64,000 bases of DNA from assembly GCF_004014775.2 (NCBI RefSeq), contig NZ_CP042808.1:930001-994000 (forward strand). The letters run 5' to 3'. Under the pieces are notes generated by a model. The model saw only the letters and a list, made by a program, of their open reading frames with translations, was not told where the DNA came from and did no database searches. The DNA comes from Acetobacter oryzoeni. Its GTDB lineage: Bacteria; Pseudomonadota; Alphaproteobacteria; Acetobacterales; Acetobacteraceae. A program made the position numbers and the translations under genes. Position 1 is the stretch's first letter. Each line of letters starts with the position of its first letter. This document shows, piece after piece, positions 36,394-44,982 of this stretch.

Positions 36394-37998
36394 TTATTTT
36401 TTGTGCTGTGCCAGAATGGTTAAAACCTCGGCAACGCGTTCTATCACATCATCCCACTTTCGCGGGGTGGTTTGACGGATAATCTGCAAGGTCGGGTACC
36501 ACGGACTATCTGTGCGCCCACTGAGCCAGCGCCAGCAGTTATCGTACCGATCCATCAGCAAAACCGGTTTGCCCAACCCACCAGCCAGATGCACCACAGA
36601 TGTATCTACCGTAACCACAACATCAAGAGACATGATGAAGGCCGCGGTGTCATCCATATTATGGAAGTGGTGTGTGGGATCATACAACACCATGTTGGGT
36701 GGTGGATCATTCATCTGCTCGGCATAGGGGCCTTTTTGCAAGCTGATGAGATTGATGCCTTCTATATCCCCTAGAGGCGAGAGGGTATGCAGGTTTAAAG
36801 AGCGTCTGCGATCAACAATATGGGCGGAAATGGTATTGGGCCGTGGTGCACCGCCCCATACCAACCCGACATTCAGATTATCATTTTCAGGCAGGAATTG
36901 TGCCAGTTCGCGCACTTTTAGGGTATCTGCGCGCAAATAGGGCACAGGGGCCCCCATGGCATCCGATGTAGCCGCAAAAACGCGGGGCAGGCTGATAAAC
37001 GGGCAGTGCCAATCAAAGGGTGGCGTGGTGCCGCCAACCTGCACAATGTGTGCGCCAACAACCCGCTTACAGAGTTCTCCCAGTGTTTCAGGCACCCACA
37101 AATGCGGAATAGCCCCCCGATCTGAAAGTGGCTTGATGTAACGCAGATACATTAAGGTATCGCCAAGCCCTTCTTCCTGCGTAATCAGAATGCGCTTGCC
37201 CCGAATATCTGTATTTGGTCCAAGCGAAGGCATAAGAGTGCTTGGCGGCAGGCTGGTATGGCCGGGCAGGCGTAAGCGCCATTCATGTTCTGCCCAACCC
37301 TGCGCATAACGCCCGGCTTTAAGCAGCGTAATGGAGTGGTTCAGCCGGATTTGTGGTTCTGTAGGGCGGAGGGAAATGGCGCGGCGGTAGTAATCCAGCG
37401 CTTCATCCAACCGCCCTTTGCCTGCCAGCATACATCCGATGTTGGAAAGTGTGCCGGCATGATCTGGCTGCGTTTTGAGAACATCTTGCAGATGAGCCAA
37501 GGCTTCATCAAAACAGCCTTTTTCAAGCAGTGCCATGGCCAGTAGGTTGTGGGAATGCATGCTGTTAGGCCGCAGCTCAATGGCATGGCGTAACAGGCTG
37601 ATGGCTTCATCAAGTTGCCCGCACTGCACCAGTAGGTTGCCCAGAATATCATAGATACGGGCATCCTGTGGCGTGCATTCAAGGGCGGCGCGGCATGTGG
37701 CTTCCGCCAGAGGGCGTTTGTCCAGTTCTGCTATCAGATCACTCAGTGCCTGTAGCGGGTGTTCTGTGCCAGCATGACGGGAGGCAATATCGCACAGAAT
37801 TTCTGCAGCTTTTTGCGGCTGATCTGTGCCTGCAAGGCAATACGCATACAAGGTTTTAGCCAGATCATTGTCGCTTGCGCTCAATGGCTCCAGAACGGCA
37901 AGCATTTCATTGAAATGGCCCGCAGCAATTTCTGCACGCGCGCGCCGGAATGTCAGTTGATCGGGCAGGGGAGAGGCAGAAGCAGCAGGAGTGTTCAT
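36394..37998 (-). CDS. TPR-repeat protein with glycosyltransferase-like C-terminal domain
   Basis: 534 residues. Residues 15-240 are tetratricopeptide repeats; at least four are clear (for example ARIYDILGNLLVQCGQLDEA, HSHNLLAMALLEKGCFDEA, GTLSNIGCMLAGKGRLDEA). From about 265 a GT-B-like domain follows (KRILITQEEGLGDTLMYLRYI; VDTSVVHLAGGLGKPVLLMDR), similar to heptosyltransferase/SPINDLY-type TPR-glycosyltransferases found next to flagellar or surface-polysaccharide genes. No such neighbours are seen here, so the acceptor is unknown. It stands as a single gene ending at a strong terminator. Confidence 0.78.
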   Translation of the reverse strand: MNTPAASASPLPDQLTFRRARAEIAAGHFNEMLAVLEPLSASDNDLAKTLYAYCLAGTDQPQKAAEILCDIASRHAGTEHPLQALSDLIAELDKRPLAEATCRAALECTPQDARIYDILGNLLVQCGQLDEAISLLRHAIELRPNSMHSHNLLAMALLEKGCFDEALAHLQDVLKTQPDHAGTLSNIGCMLAGKGRLDEALDYYRRAISLRPTEPQIRLNHSITLLKAGRYAQGWAEHEWRLRLPGHTSLPPSTLMPSLGPNTDIRGKRILITQEEGLGDTLMYLRYIKPLSDRGAIPHLWVPETLGELCKRVVGAHIVQVGGTTPPFDWHCPFISLPRVFAATSDAMGAPVPYLRADTLKVRELAQFLPENDNLNVGLVWGGAPRPNTISAHIVDRRRSLNLHTLSPLGDIEGINLISLQKGPYAEQMNDPPPNMVLYDPTHHFHNMDDTAAFIMSLDVVVTVDTSVVHLAGGLGKPVLLMDRYDNCWRWLSGRTDSPWYPTLQIIRQTTPRKWDDVIERVAEVLTILAQHKK

Positions 37999-38063
37999 GA
38001 TGGCATTAGGTATCGTTCAAAACAGAAGAATGAATAACACGAGCGAGATAATGTGTAGGCAAG

Positions 38064-38097
38064 AAAAAACCCGACACGATAGTGTATCATGCCGGGC
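38064..38097 (-). terminator. Intrinsic terminator of the carD gene
   Basis: On the minus strand the arms at forward 38085-38096 and 38070-38081 pair over 12 bp (CCCGGCATGATA with TATCGTGTCGGG, two G-T wobbles) around CAC, followed by six T. Confidence 0.88.
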
Positions 38098-38136
38098 GAT
38101 GAACCTGAATAAATAAAGTAACGGAATGTAAAAGGT

Positions 38137-38727
38137 TCAGGCAGCTTTCATAACTGCAGTCAGGGATTCCAGAACTTCAGTTGGGTCTTTATTTTCCAAA
38201 ACGGCCACCTCGGCCACAAAACGTTCCTGCGCAGCTTCAAACAGCTTGCGTTCGCTAAAGCTGCCATCCAGACTATCAACATTGCGGCGCAGATCACGCA
38301 GCACTTCGGCAATCTGAACCAGATCACCCGAGTTGATTTTTTCCTGATACGCAACGGCGCGGCGGGCCCACATGCCTTTGCTGACATGCGGCTTGCCCTT
38401 GATAATGGCCATGGCCTTATCCACAATCTCGCGCGAGACAATTTTGCGCAGGCCAGCCTTACGGGCCTTGCTGAGCGGGATGCGCAGTGTCATCTGGTTG
38501 CCGGGGAAGGAAATCTGGATGACTTCCAGCTTCGTTCCGGCAATTTCATCAACCCCTATCCGGTCTACCCGCCCCACGCCATGGGCGGCATAGACAATGG
38601 CATCGCCTTCCTCAAAAGGATCTTCATCCTTTACTTTTGTTTTTGCCTGGGCTGCCGTAGCAGCTGCAGCGGTGCGTGCCATGGCGTCTGTCACGCCGCC
38701 TTTAGGAGGTGCTCTGAACGTGTTCAT
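38137..38727 (-). CDS. CarD-family transcriptional regulator
   Basis: 196 residues. After an Ala/Thr/Lys-rich N-terminal extension of about 37 residues comes the RNA-polymerase-interaction domain (FEEGDAIVYAAHGVGRVDRIG, then LEVIQISFPGNQMTLRIPLSKA). The C-terminal helical DNA-binding domain is marked by MWARRAVAYQEKINSGDLVQIAEVLRDLRR. CarD/CdnL proteins stabilise open complexes at rRNA and other housekeeping promoters. The start could be the ATG at 38727 or the Met at residue 16 (38682); neither has a good ribosome binding site. A promoter ends almost at the first ATG, so the mRNA may be nearly leaderless. Confidence 0.9.
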   Translation of the reverse strand: MNTFRAPPKGGVTDAMARTAAAATAAQAKTKVKDEDPFEEGDAIVYAAHGVGRVDRIGVDEIAGTKLEVIQISFPGNQMTLRIPLSKARKAGLRKIVSREIVDKAMAIIKGKPHVSKGMWARRAVAYQEKINSGDLVQIAEVLRDLRRNVDSLDGSFSERKLFEAAQERFVAEVAVLENKDPTEVLESLTAVMKAA

Positions 38728-38740
38728 AGCGATAGCTTAT

Positions 38741-38769
38741 AGCATAAAACCGCAGCGTTGTCTTGTAAA
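38741..38769 (-). promoter_or_regulatory. Candidate sigma-70 promoter of carD
   Basis: On the minus strand TTTACA (forward 38764-38769) and TATGCT (38741-38746) are separated by 17 bases. The start point would fall within about 10 bases of the ATG at 38727. Confidence 0.4.
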
Positions 38770-38792
38770 AGAGAAAACTGCGGTTCTGCTAT

Positions 38793-39668
38793 TCAGTATT
38801 GTACGCCGTTTACAGCACTAAGGGGCGGTGCTGTTGGGTCTCCGGTTGGTTGGGTAACGTCAATTTCAATATTGCGTGCCATTGTTGCCATGGGCAGCGC
38901 GTGCGGTGTGCCAGAAAAAGGTTCCTGCAGGTCGTTCGCACTTTTATCCAGCACCAAAAACAGGCACCCCACCAGAGATGAGCCCAGCGGTGTAATCCAT
39001 TCCAGCGTCTGCACCATGGAAAGGGGCAACACGATACAAAAGATGTTTACCAATGTGCGTGGCAAAGCCGAAAACTGCATGGGCAAAGGTGTGTTGCGAA
39101 TACGCTCCAGCCCGCCTTGGGCGTTGGCGATATCGGACAAAATGCGGTCTATCTGCCCATGTACTGCGCCATCAATGCCCTTTTTATTCACTTCCTCCGT
39201 CACACCCAGCCCAATCTGATACAAAATGGCGTTGGGCTTGTTCCGGTAATTAACAATGGCATCCTGCATATAAGGTGGCAGCAGGCGTTGAATATCGGCC
39301 GAAGCATCTTCCTTCCCCAAAGCCATGCGCAGGGCATGGGGGTAGGCGGCAATGGCGTACATCAGATCATGCCGGTCTCCCAGCAATGTTCCGGCCTGTC
39401 GGCCAAAGGAGCGGCAGTTGTTGGTAATGGCACCCCACAATGTGCGGGCTTCCCACCAGCGTGCATAGGCGCTGTTGCTGCGGAACCCCATAAACAATGC
39501 CAGTGCAGACCCAATAAGAGAAACCGGCAGGCTGGGCTGTTCCATCCATTCCTGATGGAACACCTGAAAAAGCACAACTACAATTAAATCCCACCCTGCC
39601 ATTAGCAGGATAACACCTAGAATTTCTTTCCCGATAATGCGTAGCCCGACCCTTTGGTCAACAATCAT
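38793..39668 (-). CDS. Bestrophin-family (UPF0187) membrane channel protein
   Basis: 291 residues. Transmembrane segments occur near residues 12-35 and 45-65 and later near 205-245. The family signatures LMGFRSNSAYARWWEARTLWGAITNNCRSF (central) and PLPMQFSALPRTLVNIFCIVLPLSMVQTLEWITPLGSSLVGCLF are present. Bacterial bestrophins form pentameric ion channels, some for Cl- and others for cations. No functional neighbour is evident: carD lies 65 bases further on the same strand and fghA is divergent. Confidence 0.86.
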   Translation of the reverse strand: MIVDQRVGLRIIGKEILGVILLMAGWDLIVVVLFQVFHQEWMEQPSLPVSLIGSALALFMGFRSNSAYARWWEARTLWGAITNNCRSFGRQAGTLLGDRHDLMYAIAAYPHALRMALGKEDASADIQRLLPPYMQDAIVNYRNKPNAILYQIGLGVTEEVNKKGIDGAVHGQIDRILSDIANAQGGLERIRNTPLPMQFSALPRTLVNIFCIVLPLSMVQTLEWITPLGSSLVGCLFLVLDKSANDLQEPFSGTPHALPMATMARNIEIDVTQPTGDPTAPPLSAVNGVQY

Positions 39669-39811
39669 TCACAAATCTCCGCGTGTCAGAAAAGCGTTCT
39701 TGCCTGAACCTATATCAACATGGCACGAAAAAGGGAGTTTCTTAACAATACATATATTTATTTCATATTTTTCAGCACGATTGCGGATTTTTGAAAGATC
39801 AGGAGGGGAGA

Positions 39812-40678
39812 ATGGCAACACAACCAACCGGCTTGAAACTGCGTGAAGAGCATCTGTGCCATGGTGGCAAGATACAGTTTTACGAGCACTTTTCTCATAC
39901 TCTGGGGCTTTCAGCCCGGTTTGGTGTGTTCCTGCCGCCAACAGCCTGTGCCGGGCAAAAGGTGCCTGTTGTGTATGCGCTGGCCGGCCTTACCTGCACA
40001 GAAGAAACATTCCTTATCAAATCCACAGCCTTGGCGGAGGCGGCACGTTTGGGGCTGGCATTGGTGGCGCCAGATACATCGCCACGCGGCGCAGGTGTGC
40101 CGGAAGAAGATAAGGATTGGGATTTAGGCACAGGTGCCGGGTTTTATCTGGATGCCACGCAGCAGCCTTGGTGCAAACACTACCGCATGGGCAGTTATAT
40201 CGCGCAGGAATTGCCAGAAATTGTAGAACAGGCCTTGCCGTTGGATAGTGCGCGGCGTGGCATTATGGGCCATTCCATGGGCGGGCATGGGGCGCTGATA
40301 CATGGCTTGCGTGCGCCAACATTCTGGAAATCCATATCCGCTTTTGCGCCTATTGTGCATCCGGCCGTAGTGCCGTGGGGGCAAAAGGCATTTACCGCGT
40401 ATCTGGGGCCAGATCAGGCCACTTGGCGCGCGTATGATGCGGTGAGCTTGTTAGAAGATGGTTACAAACACCCCAACACCATTCTGGTTGATCAGGGTGA
40501 GGCTGACCAGTTTTTGCAACGCGAGCTTCAGCCATGGCACTTGCAACACGCAGCGGAGCAGGCTGGGCAAAAGCTGAACCTACGCCAGCACGCGGGGTAT
40601 GATCATTCCTACTGGTTTGTGCAAAGCTTTGTGGCCGACCATTTGCGCTACCATGCGGCGAACCTAAAGGCAGGCTGA
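39812..40678 (+). CDS. fghA: S-formylglutathione hydrolase
   Basis: 288 residues. An alpha/beta hydrolase of the esterase D family that hydrolyses S-formylglutathione to formate and glutathione in formaldehyde detoxification. The nucleophile elbow is GHSMGGHGAL (Ser155), the catalytic His lies in AGYDHSYWF, and the N-terminal YALAGLTCTEETF loop forms the oxyanion region. AGGAGGGG lies just before the ATG at 39812; an in-frame TTG 7 codons upstream is unlikely. A partner glutathione-dependent formaldehyde dehydrogenase gene is not in the window. Confidence 0.94.
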   Translation: MATQPTGLKLREEHLCHGGKIQFYEHFSHTLGLSARFGVFLPPTACAGQKVPVVYALAGLTCTEETFLIKSTALAEAARLGLALVAPDTSPRGAGVPEEDKDWDLGTGAGFYLDATQQPWCKHYRMGSYIAQELPEIVEQALPLDSARRGIMGHSMGGHGALIHGLRAPTFWKSISAFAPIVHPAVVPWGQKAFTAYLGPDQATWRAYDAVSLLEDGYKHPNTILVDQGEADQFLQRELQPWHLQHAAEQAGQKLNLRQHAGYDHSYWFVQSFVADHLRYHAANLKAG

Positions 40679-40684
40679 ACTTTT

Positions 40685-41335
40685 TTAGGAGTGCAGGGCG
40701 CGGCTGAGGCTGGAAGAGGTCAATCCCCCCAGTGCGCCCAGCCATTTAAGATACTCCAAAGCCAGAAGCCGCAAAGAGGAACGGTGCAAAGGATGTTCCA
40801 TGGCGGGTGGCAACACCGGATAAGGATACAGGGTTACATCCGGCAATGTGCGGCTGAGTTCCAGCAAGGCACGGCGCATGTGGTAACTGGCCGTTACAAC
40901 GATAAGCGACGTTATATGGTTATCTGCAACCCAAACGGCTGTTTCTGTCGCGTTGCCAATGGTGGAGCGAGCCTGATAGCCCAGAGTAATGCGCTCCGCC
41001 AAAGCCGGAGGGGCGGTGGGCGGTAAAATCTCACCCAATGTGGTTTGGGTATCCACCCCCGAAATCAGCAGTTTCTCACCCTGATTGCGTGCGAGCAGAT
41101 TAAGCGATGTGTCAATGCGGCCTGCGCCACCTGTAAGGGCAACAATGCCATCTGCATGGGGCAAATAGCCCGGCGGGCGCAGGGCATCGTTTACAAACCA
41201 GCCAAACCCACCGGTAAAGGCAAGGCAGGCCAATAAGATCAGCCGGAATGAAAGCCGAATGAAAAGCATGATCGGGCCAGAAGGACGCGGCCCGGATGGC
41301 TTGCGCTGAGGGATTATGGGAGCCGCCGCAGCCAT
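40685..41335 (-). CDS. YdcF/SanA-like DUF218 membrane protein
   Basis: 216 residues from the ATG at 41335. A short hydrophilic N terminus is followed by one transmembrane helix (about 23-45, LFIRLSFRLILLACLAFTGG). A DUF218 domain follows: ADGIVALTGGAGRIDTSL, then LISGVDTQT, IGNATETAVW and VVTASYHMRRAL. The family is linked to envelope integrity and vancomycin tolerance in enterobacteria, but the reaction is unknown. It starts 22 bases inside the end of ftsX, so it is probably cotranscribed with ftsEX. It converges on fghA with a 6-base gap. Confidence 0.82.
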   Translation of the reverse strand: MAAAAPIIPQRKPSGPRPSGPIMLFIRLSFRLILLACLAFTGGFGWFVNDALRPPGYLPHADGIVALTGGAGRIDTSLNLLARNQGEKLLISGVDTQTTLGEILPPTAPPALAERITLGYQARSTIGNATETAVWVADNHITSLIVVTASYHMRRALLELSRTLPDVTLYPYPVLPPAMEHPLHRSSLRLLALEYLKWLGALGGLTSSSLSRALHS

Positions 41336-42261
41336 AGGCGCACCATGCTCTGTGTTGTAATCCAGCAAATAAAGGCAGCAACAAATGGCAGTGCGGCAAA
41401 GGCAACCAGCATATCCGTTGGAATAATGTTTTGCAGGGTTTGCCAATCGGGCAGCAACAGCGTGTCAGACTGGAGCGAGATATTGGCAAAAGGCGCTGCC
41501 ATTCTGAACAGCACCAGCAAAGGCACCATGGCCAGAACAGTGCCAGCTAAGCTGCCGCCTAGCCCCAGCATGGCCGTGCGCCATGCAAAACGGCCTGCAA
41601 TATAGCCATCGGATGCCCCCAGCCCGTGCAGGATTTCAATAATATCGCGCCGGGTTGAAAGGCCCGCACGTGTGGCAAGGCCGGTTACAAGCGTGGCAAT
41701 GCCGCCAACGGTCAGCAAAGCCAAACCTGCGCAGGCCAAAAGGCTGTTGGCCAGTGCTTTCAGGCGTTCTCCCCAGCTTGCATTATGCTCCACAATGGTG
41801 CCGGGTACATGCGCAGTAAGGGTTTGTTCCAGATCGTTGGGTACCTGCGCGTTATCTGGCAAACGAATGCGGATAATGGCTGGCAGGGGGAGGGCGGAGT
41901 TATCGGCCTCACCCAGCCATGGCTCCAAAAGCCGTGCCAGTTCCTCTTTATCCAAACGGTGCATCACCGAGCCGGGAGGCAGGGTGTTGAGGTCTGCCAA
42001 AACAGCTTCCGCACGGGTGGGGCCTGTGGGCTCTTTTTTGCTGGCAGGAGTAAGGGGTTGATCAGGGTCTGGCACCTGCACAGTTACAAGCTGGGCTGCA
42101 CCTCCGGCCCAGCGGGCAGAAAGTGCGCGCGCACCTGTTGCCCCGGCAAGCGTTAAGGCAGCCAGAAAGCTCATCATGGCCACAAGCGTAAACAGGCTGC
42201 GGTCGGGCAGCGCTTCAGAAACAGAAAGACCGTCCTTACGGCCAGAAAAGGGCATCATCAT
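41314..42261 (-). CDS. ftsX: Cell division ABC transporter permease FtsX
   Basis: 315 residues. One N-terminal helix (about 22-48) is followed by an extracytoplasmic domain (about 50-165) and three C-terminal helices (about 175-200, 225-260, 280-305). This is the MacB/FtsX permease layout ([28 protein letters not shown]). With FtsE it transmits a signal across the membrane to activate septal amidases through EnvC, which is also encoded in this window (94-1560). The first codons overlap the ftsE stop (ATGATGATG, ATGA junction). Confidence 0.9.
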   Translation of the reverse strand: MMMPFSGRKDGLSVSEALPDRSLFTLVAMMSFLAALTLAGATGARALSARWAGGAAQLVTVQVPDPDQPLTPASKKEPTGPTRAEAVLADLNTLPPGSVMHRLDKEELARLLEPWLGEADNSALPLPAIIRIRLPDNAQVPNDLEQTLTAHVPGTIVEHNASWGERLKALANSLLACAGLALLTVGGIATLVTGLATRAGLSTRRDIIEILHGLGASDGYIAGRFAWRTAMLGLGGSLAGTVLAMVPLLVLFRMAAPFANISLQSDTLLLPDWQTLQNIIPTDMLVAFAALPFVAAFICWITTQSMVRLWLRRLP

Positions 42262-42938
42262 ACCGTTGCCCCTTCATCCTGCACCAGCCGGCCACGCTCC
42301 AGATACAGGGCCGGGCGTTCCAGCCTGCGGATTAGGGCCTCATTATGCGTTGCCACAACCATGGTGGTGCCCATGTCGCTCAGTTCGGCAAACATATCCA
42401 ATAGGCGGTGGGCTTGGCTTTCTTCCAGCGCGTTGGTGGGTTCATCTGCCAAAATCAGGCCGGGGCGGTGGATAATGGCGCGGGCGATGGCTGTACGTTG
42501 CTGCTCCCCACCAGAAAGGCTGGCCGCGGGGGCATTCAGGCGCTCACCCAAACCGACCCATTTTAGAATGGCGTGAATTTCATCCTGAATTTCATCTTCA
42601 GGGCGTTTTTGCAGGCGCAAAGGCAGGGCCACGTTATCCGCAACACTCAGGCCGGGGATAAGTTTGTAATCCTGATGCACCATGCCGATTCTCTGCCGCA
42701 GGCGCACAAAATGTGCACGCTTTTCTGCCTTGGAAACAGGCTTGCCCAAAAGCAGCATGCGCCCTTCTGTGGGGAGTGTTTCAAGGTGCAGCAGGCTTAA
42801 CAGGCTGCTTTTGCCTGCGCCCGATGGGCCAAGAAGCCAGCGGAATCCCCCTTGCGGAATAGAGAAGGAAAGATCGGACAATACCTGCGTATTCTGCTTT
42901 TTGCCCCGCCGCCATGAAACGTTTTCCAGACGGATCAT
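42258..42938 (-). CDS. ftsE: Cell division ATP-binding protein FtsE
   Basis: 226 residues from the ATG at 42938. Walker A is GPSGAGKSS (37-45), the Q-loop lies in [12 protein letters not shown], the ABC signature is LSGGEQQR, Walker B is [11 protein letters not shown] and the H-loop is VVATHN. It pairs with FtsX. The frame is open 34 codons further upstream, but the protein family begins at this Met. The gene is divergent from the zinc-ribbon Pro/Glu-rich gene. Confidence 0.93.
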   Translation of the reverse strand: MIRLENVSWRRGKKQNTQVLSDLSFSIPQGGFRWLLGPSGAGKSSLLSLLHLETLPTEGRMLLLGKPVSKAEKRAHFVRLRQRIGMVHQDYKLIPGLSVADNVALPLRLQKRPEDEIQDEIHAILKWVGLGERLNAPAASLSGGEQQRTAIARAIIHRPGLILADEPTNALEESQAHRLLDMFAELSDMGTTMVVATHNEALIRRLERPALYLERGRLVQDEGATV

Positions 42939-43024
42939 GCTGGAACCATAAGGAACGGAAGTGGCATAAAGCGGAACAATTGTTGCATATGTGTAGTGTA
43001 ACCGAGAGGCAGGGGGAGTGTCGA

Positions 43025-43052
43025 TTGAAAGACACAACATACTGCCTAATAA
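43025..43052 (+). promoter_or_regulatory. Candidate promoter of the zinc-ribbon gene
   Basis: TTGAAA (43025-43030) and TAATAA (43047-43052) are separated by 16 bases in the ftsE/zinc-ribbon divergent gap. The untranslated leader to 43210 would be about 150 bases. Confidence 0.35.
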
Positions 43053-43209
43053 ACGGCATGTTCCATCTTTTTGGCGCGATGTCTGGCGCGAACGGGTGTT
43101 ACCTGTGCTAAGGGAGATGCCAAATCTGTTCTTCCGTTCGATGCCTTAGCCTCGCATCTGCGTGCAGCAGGCGCAGGGAGGAAGGCAGCCTTGTATCAAG
43201 AGAGTGTTC

Positions 43210-44283
43210 ATGAAGATCGTCTGTCCTTCCTGCGGTGTGGCCTATCAGGTTCCAGAGGCTCTTCTTGCCAAAAGGCAAATGCTCAAATGCTCTGCCTGTG
43301 GCGTTAAATGGCGGGTTCAGCTCCCGCAGTCGCAGCCAGAACCTGTTGCGGAGCCTGTGCCGCATGAACACGCTCAACCGCAGTCTGCTCCACCAGAAGC
43401 AACAGCACCACATAGCGCGCCGGAAGAAAAAGTAGCCCCCGCTTCAGAACCTTCGGAAGCTCCTCCTGCTGATGAACCGGATTCGGAGCACCCGCCTGTA
43501 ACGGAACCTCCGGCGCCGCAAGAGCCAGCTCCAGAACACGTTGCCGAGGAAACACCAAAAGAACCTGCGCCGGTTGAACCCCAAGCACCAGAAGCTCCCG
43601 TTCAGCCGCAGCCAGAACCTCAGCCTGTTCCAGAACCACCACCGGAACCAGAACCGGAAGTTCCCAGCGCGCCTGTGGTTGAACCGGAACCTGTCGTCGA
43701 GCCGGAACACACACCTGCGCCAGAGCCAGAAGAACCAGTTGCACCGCAGCCCGTGCCGGAAGTGCCGCAGCCAACAACAGTGCGGCAGGTGCATGTTACG
43801 CAAACACCTCCGCCATATGTGCCGCCGCATGTTGAACCAACGCTGCCATCGGCTACAAAACCTGCCGCGCCATCTAGCCCCGTAGTTGCACCGGAGCCGC
43901 CGCAGCCAAAAGAAACTGCTGCGCAAATGGGCCAACGCTCTGAGCCTTTGCGCAGGGCCTCACCCCCGGCAGAACCTTCTGCACCACAAGTGGTGCCAGA
44001 AGTGGGGGCTGCAAACACGCCTCGGCCTATGGGGCTGCCCAAAGTGCGGCCAGAAGTGGCGCAGGCCTATGCTCAAAGTGCAGCGGCGCACGTTGCCCAA
44101 CCCAAAGCGCCATCTGCGCGCAAACTTGATGTGCGCGGGCTGATTTTAACGGAAAAATTCTGGAAAATAGCCTGGATTCTCAGCGTAGTGCTGGCTGTTA
44201 TCGGCTTTGTGGCTATCTGGCATTGGTGGAATGCCATTGTGCACGCATGGCCTGCGGCAGCGCGTCTGCATCGGGCCGGTTAA
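43210..44283 (+). CDS. MJ0042-type zinc-ribbon, Pro/Glu-rich single-pass membrane protein
   Basis: 357 residues. The N-terminal zinc ribbon is complete (Cys5, Cys8, Cys27, Cys30: CPSCGVAYQVPEALL...CSACGVKWRV), the MJ0042 family finger. Residues about 38-270 are a low-complexity Pro/Glu/Ala/Val region with repeated P-E-P units. A single transmembrane helix lies near residues 322-345 (IAWILSVVLAVIGFVAIWHWW). The finger would face the cytosol and only a short tail would be outside, unless the topology is reversed. Such proteins often sit divergent from ftsE in alphaproteobacteria; a link to division is therefore suggested but unproven. The RBS is weak (AGAG). Confidence 0.8.
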   Translation: MKIVCPSCGVAYQVPEALLAKRQMLKCSACGVKWRVQLPQSQPEPVAEPVPHEHAQPQSAPPEATAPHSAPEEKVAPASEPSEAPPADEPDSEHPPVTEPPAPQEPAPEHVAEETPKEPAPVEPQAPEAPVQPQPEPQPVPEPPPEPEPEVPSAPVVEPEPVVEPEHTPAPEPEEPVAPQPVPEVPQPTTVRQVHVTQTPPPYVPPHVEPTLPSATKPAAPSSPVVAPEPPQPKETAAQMGQRSEPLRRASPPAEPSAPQVVPEVGAANTPRPMGLPKVRPEVAQAYAQSAAAHVAQPKAPSARKLDVRGLILTEKFWKIAWILSVVLAVIGFVAIWHWWNAIVHAWPAAARLHRAG

Positions 44284-44335
44284 GGCCTGATACAAAAAGA
44301 CGCACCTAACGTGTACGCACGGCAGTGTGCAGCTT

Positions 44336-44731
44336 TTACATGCTGCGCCCGGCCAGTGTTGCCAGTGTGGCACCTGCGGCTGCCAAGGCCATAAGCATAA
44401 TACCATCCCAGATCAGGCCGCTTGCTGTAAGATCATGCCCGGCAATGGCAAGATGATGCGGAATAGCGGAAGCCACATTGGCAATGGCATCACGTGCTTG
44501 CGGGTCTGCTGATGCAGCGGATTTGGAAAGAGCGCCAACCAGCGCGGGCAGCGCGGCCCATGCCACACCTGCAATCAGCAGCAATGGGGCAAATAACTCG
44601 GCAATCTGTTGCACAAAATAGAACGCAAAATAACAGACAGACCAAATGGCTGTGCGCACAAGGGCAAAGCCAGAAGCGCCAGATCGGTAAGCAGCAGAAG
44701 ACTGGGAAGAAAGAGGCATGCGCGGGTCCAT
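44336..44731 (-). CDS. Small membrane protein of unknown function
   Basis: 131 residues from the ATG at 44731, which has AAGGA 10 bases upstream; a TTG at 44785 gives a longer form. At least two hydrophobic segments are visible (about 30-65, FALVRTAIWSVCYFAFYFVQQIAELFAPLLLIAGVAW split by polar residues; and 105-128). I do not recognise a family. A good promoter-like pair lies upstream on the minus strand (TTGGCA, 18 bases, TATATA at 44819-44850). It converges on the zinc-ribbon gene. Confidence 0.6.
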   Translation of the reverse strand: MDPRMPLSSQSSAAYRSGASGFALVRTAIWSVCYFAFYFVQQIAELFAPLLLIAGVAWAALPALVGALSKSAASADPQARDAIANVASAIPHHLAIAGHDLTASGLIWDGIMLMALAAAGATLATLAGRSM

Positions 44732-44818
44732 AGGTATTGGTTCCTTGCCGGCAGTAAATGGGCCGAGTGGTTGTGTTGTATCCAACCCACAGAGCGCGCA
44801 GGCGGACTATTCTTGCCC

Positions 44819-44850
44819 TATATATACAGGCACAGGGTAAAGCATGCCAA
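44819..44850 (-). promoter_or_regulatory. Candidate sigma-70 promoter of the small membrane protein gene
   Basis: On the minus strand TTGGCA (forward 44845-44850) and TATATA (inside forward 44819-44826) are 18 bases apart. An inverted repeat CCATATG/CATATGG lies just upstream at 44858-44891. Confidence 0.45.
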
Positions 44851-44982
44851 TGGATAGCCATATGACGGATGCAAGACATGTTTTCATATGGGTAACGCAT
44901 TCGCGATGAGGGTGTGAGGGCAGAGTTTTGTTAAGGTGCATTTTTTACACTGACCTCTCGGAAGGGCACGTCAGCGGATTTT

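Noticed and set aside
43304..44042. Gly/Ser/Thr- or Arg/Trp-rich minus-strand frames resembling structural repeat proteins
   Set aside because: They are reverse readings of the Pro/Glu repeat of the zinc-ribbon protein, not independent genes.
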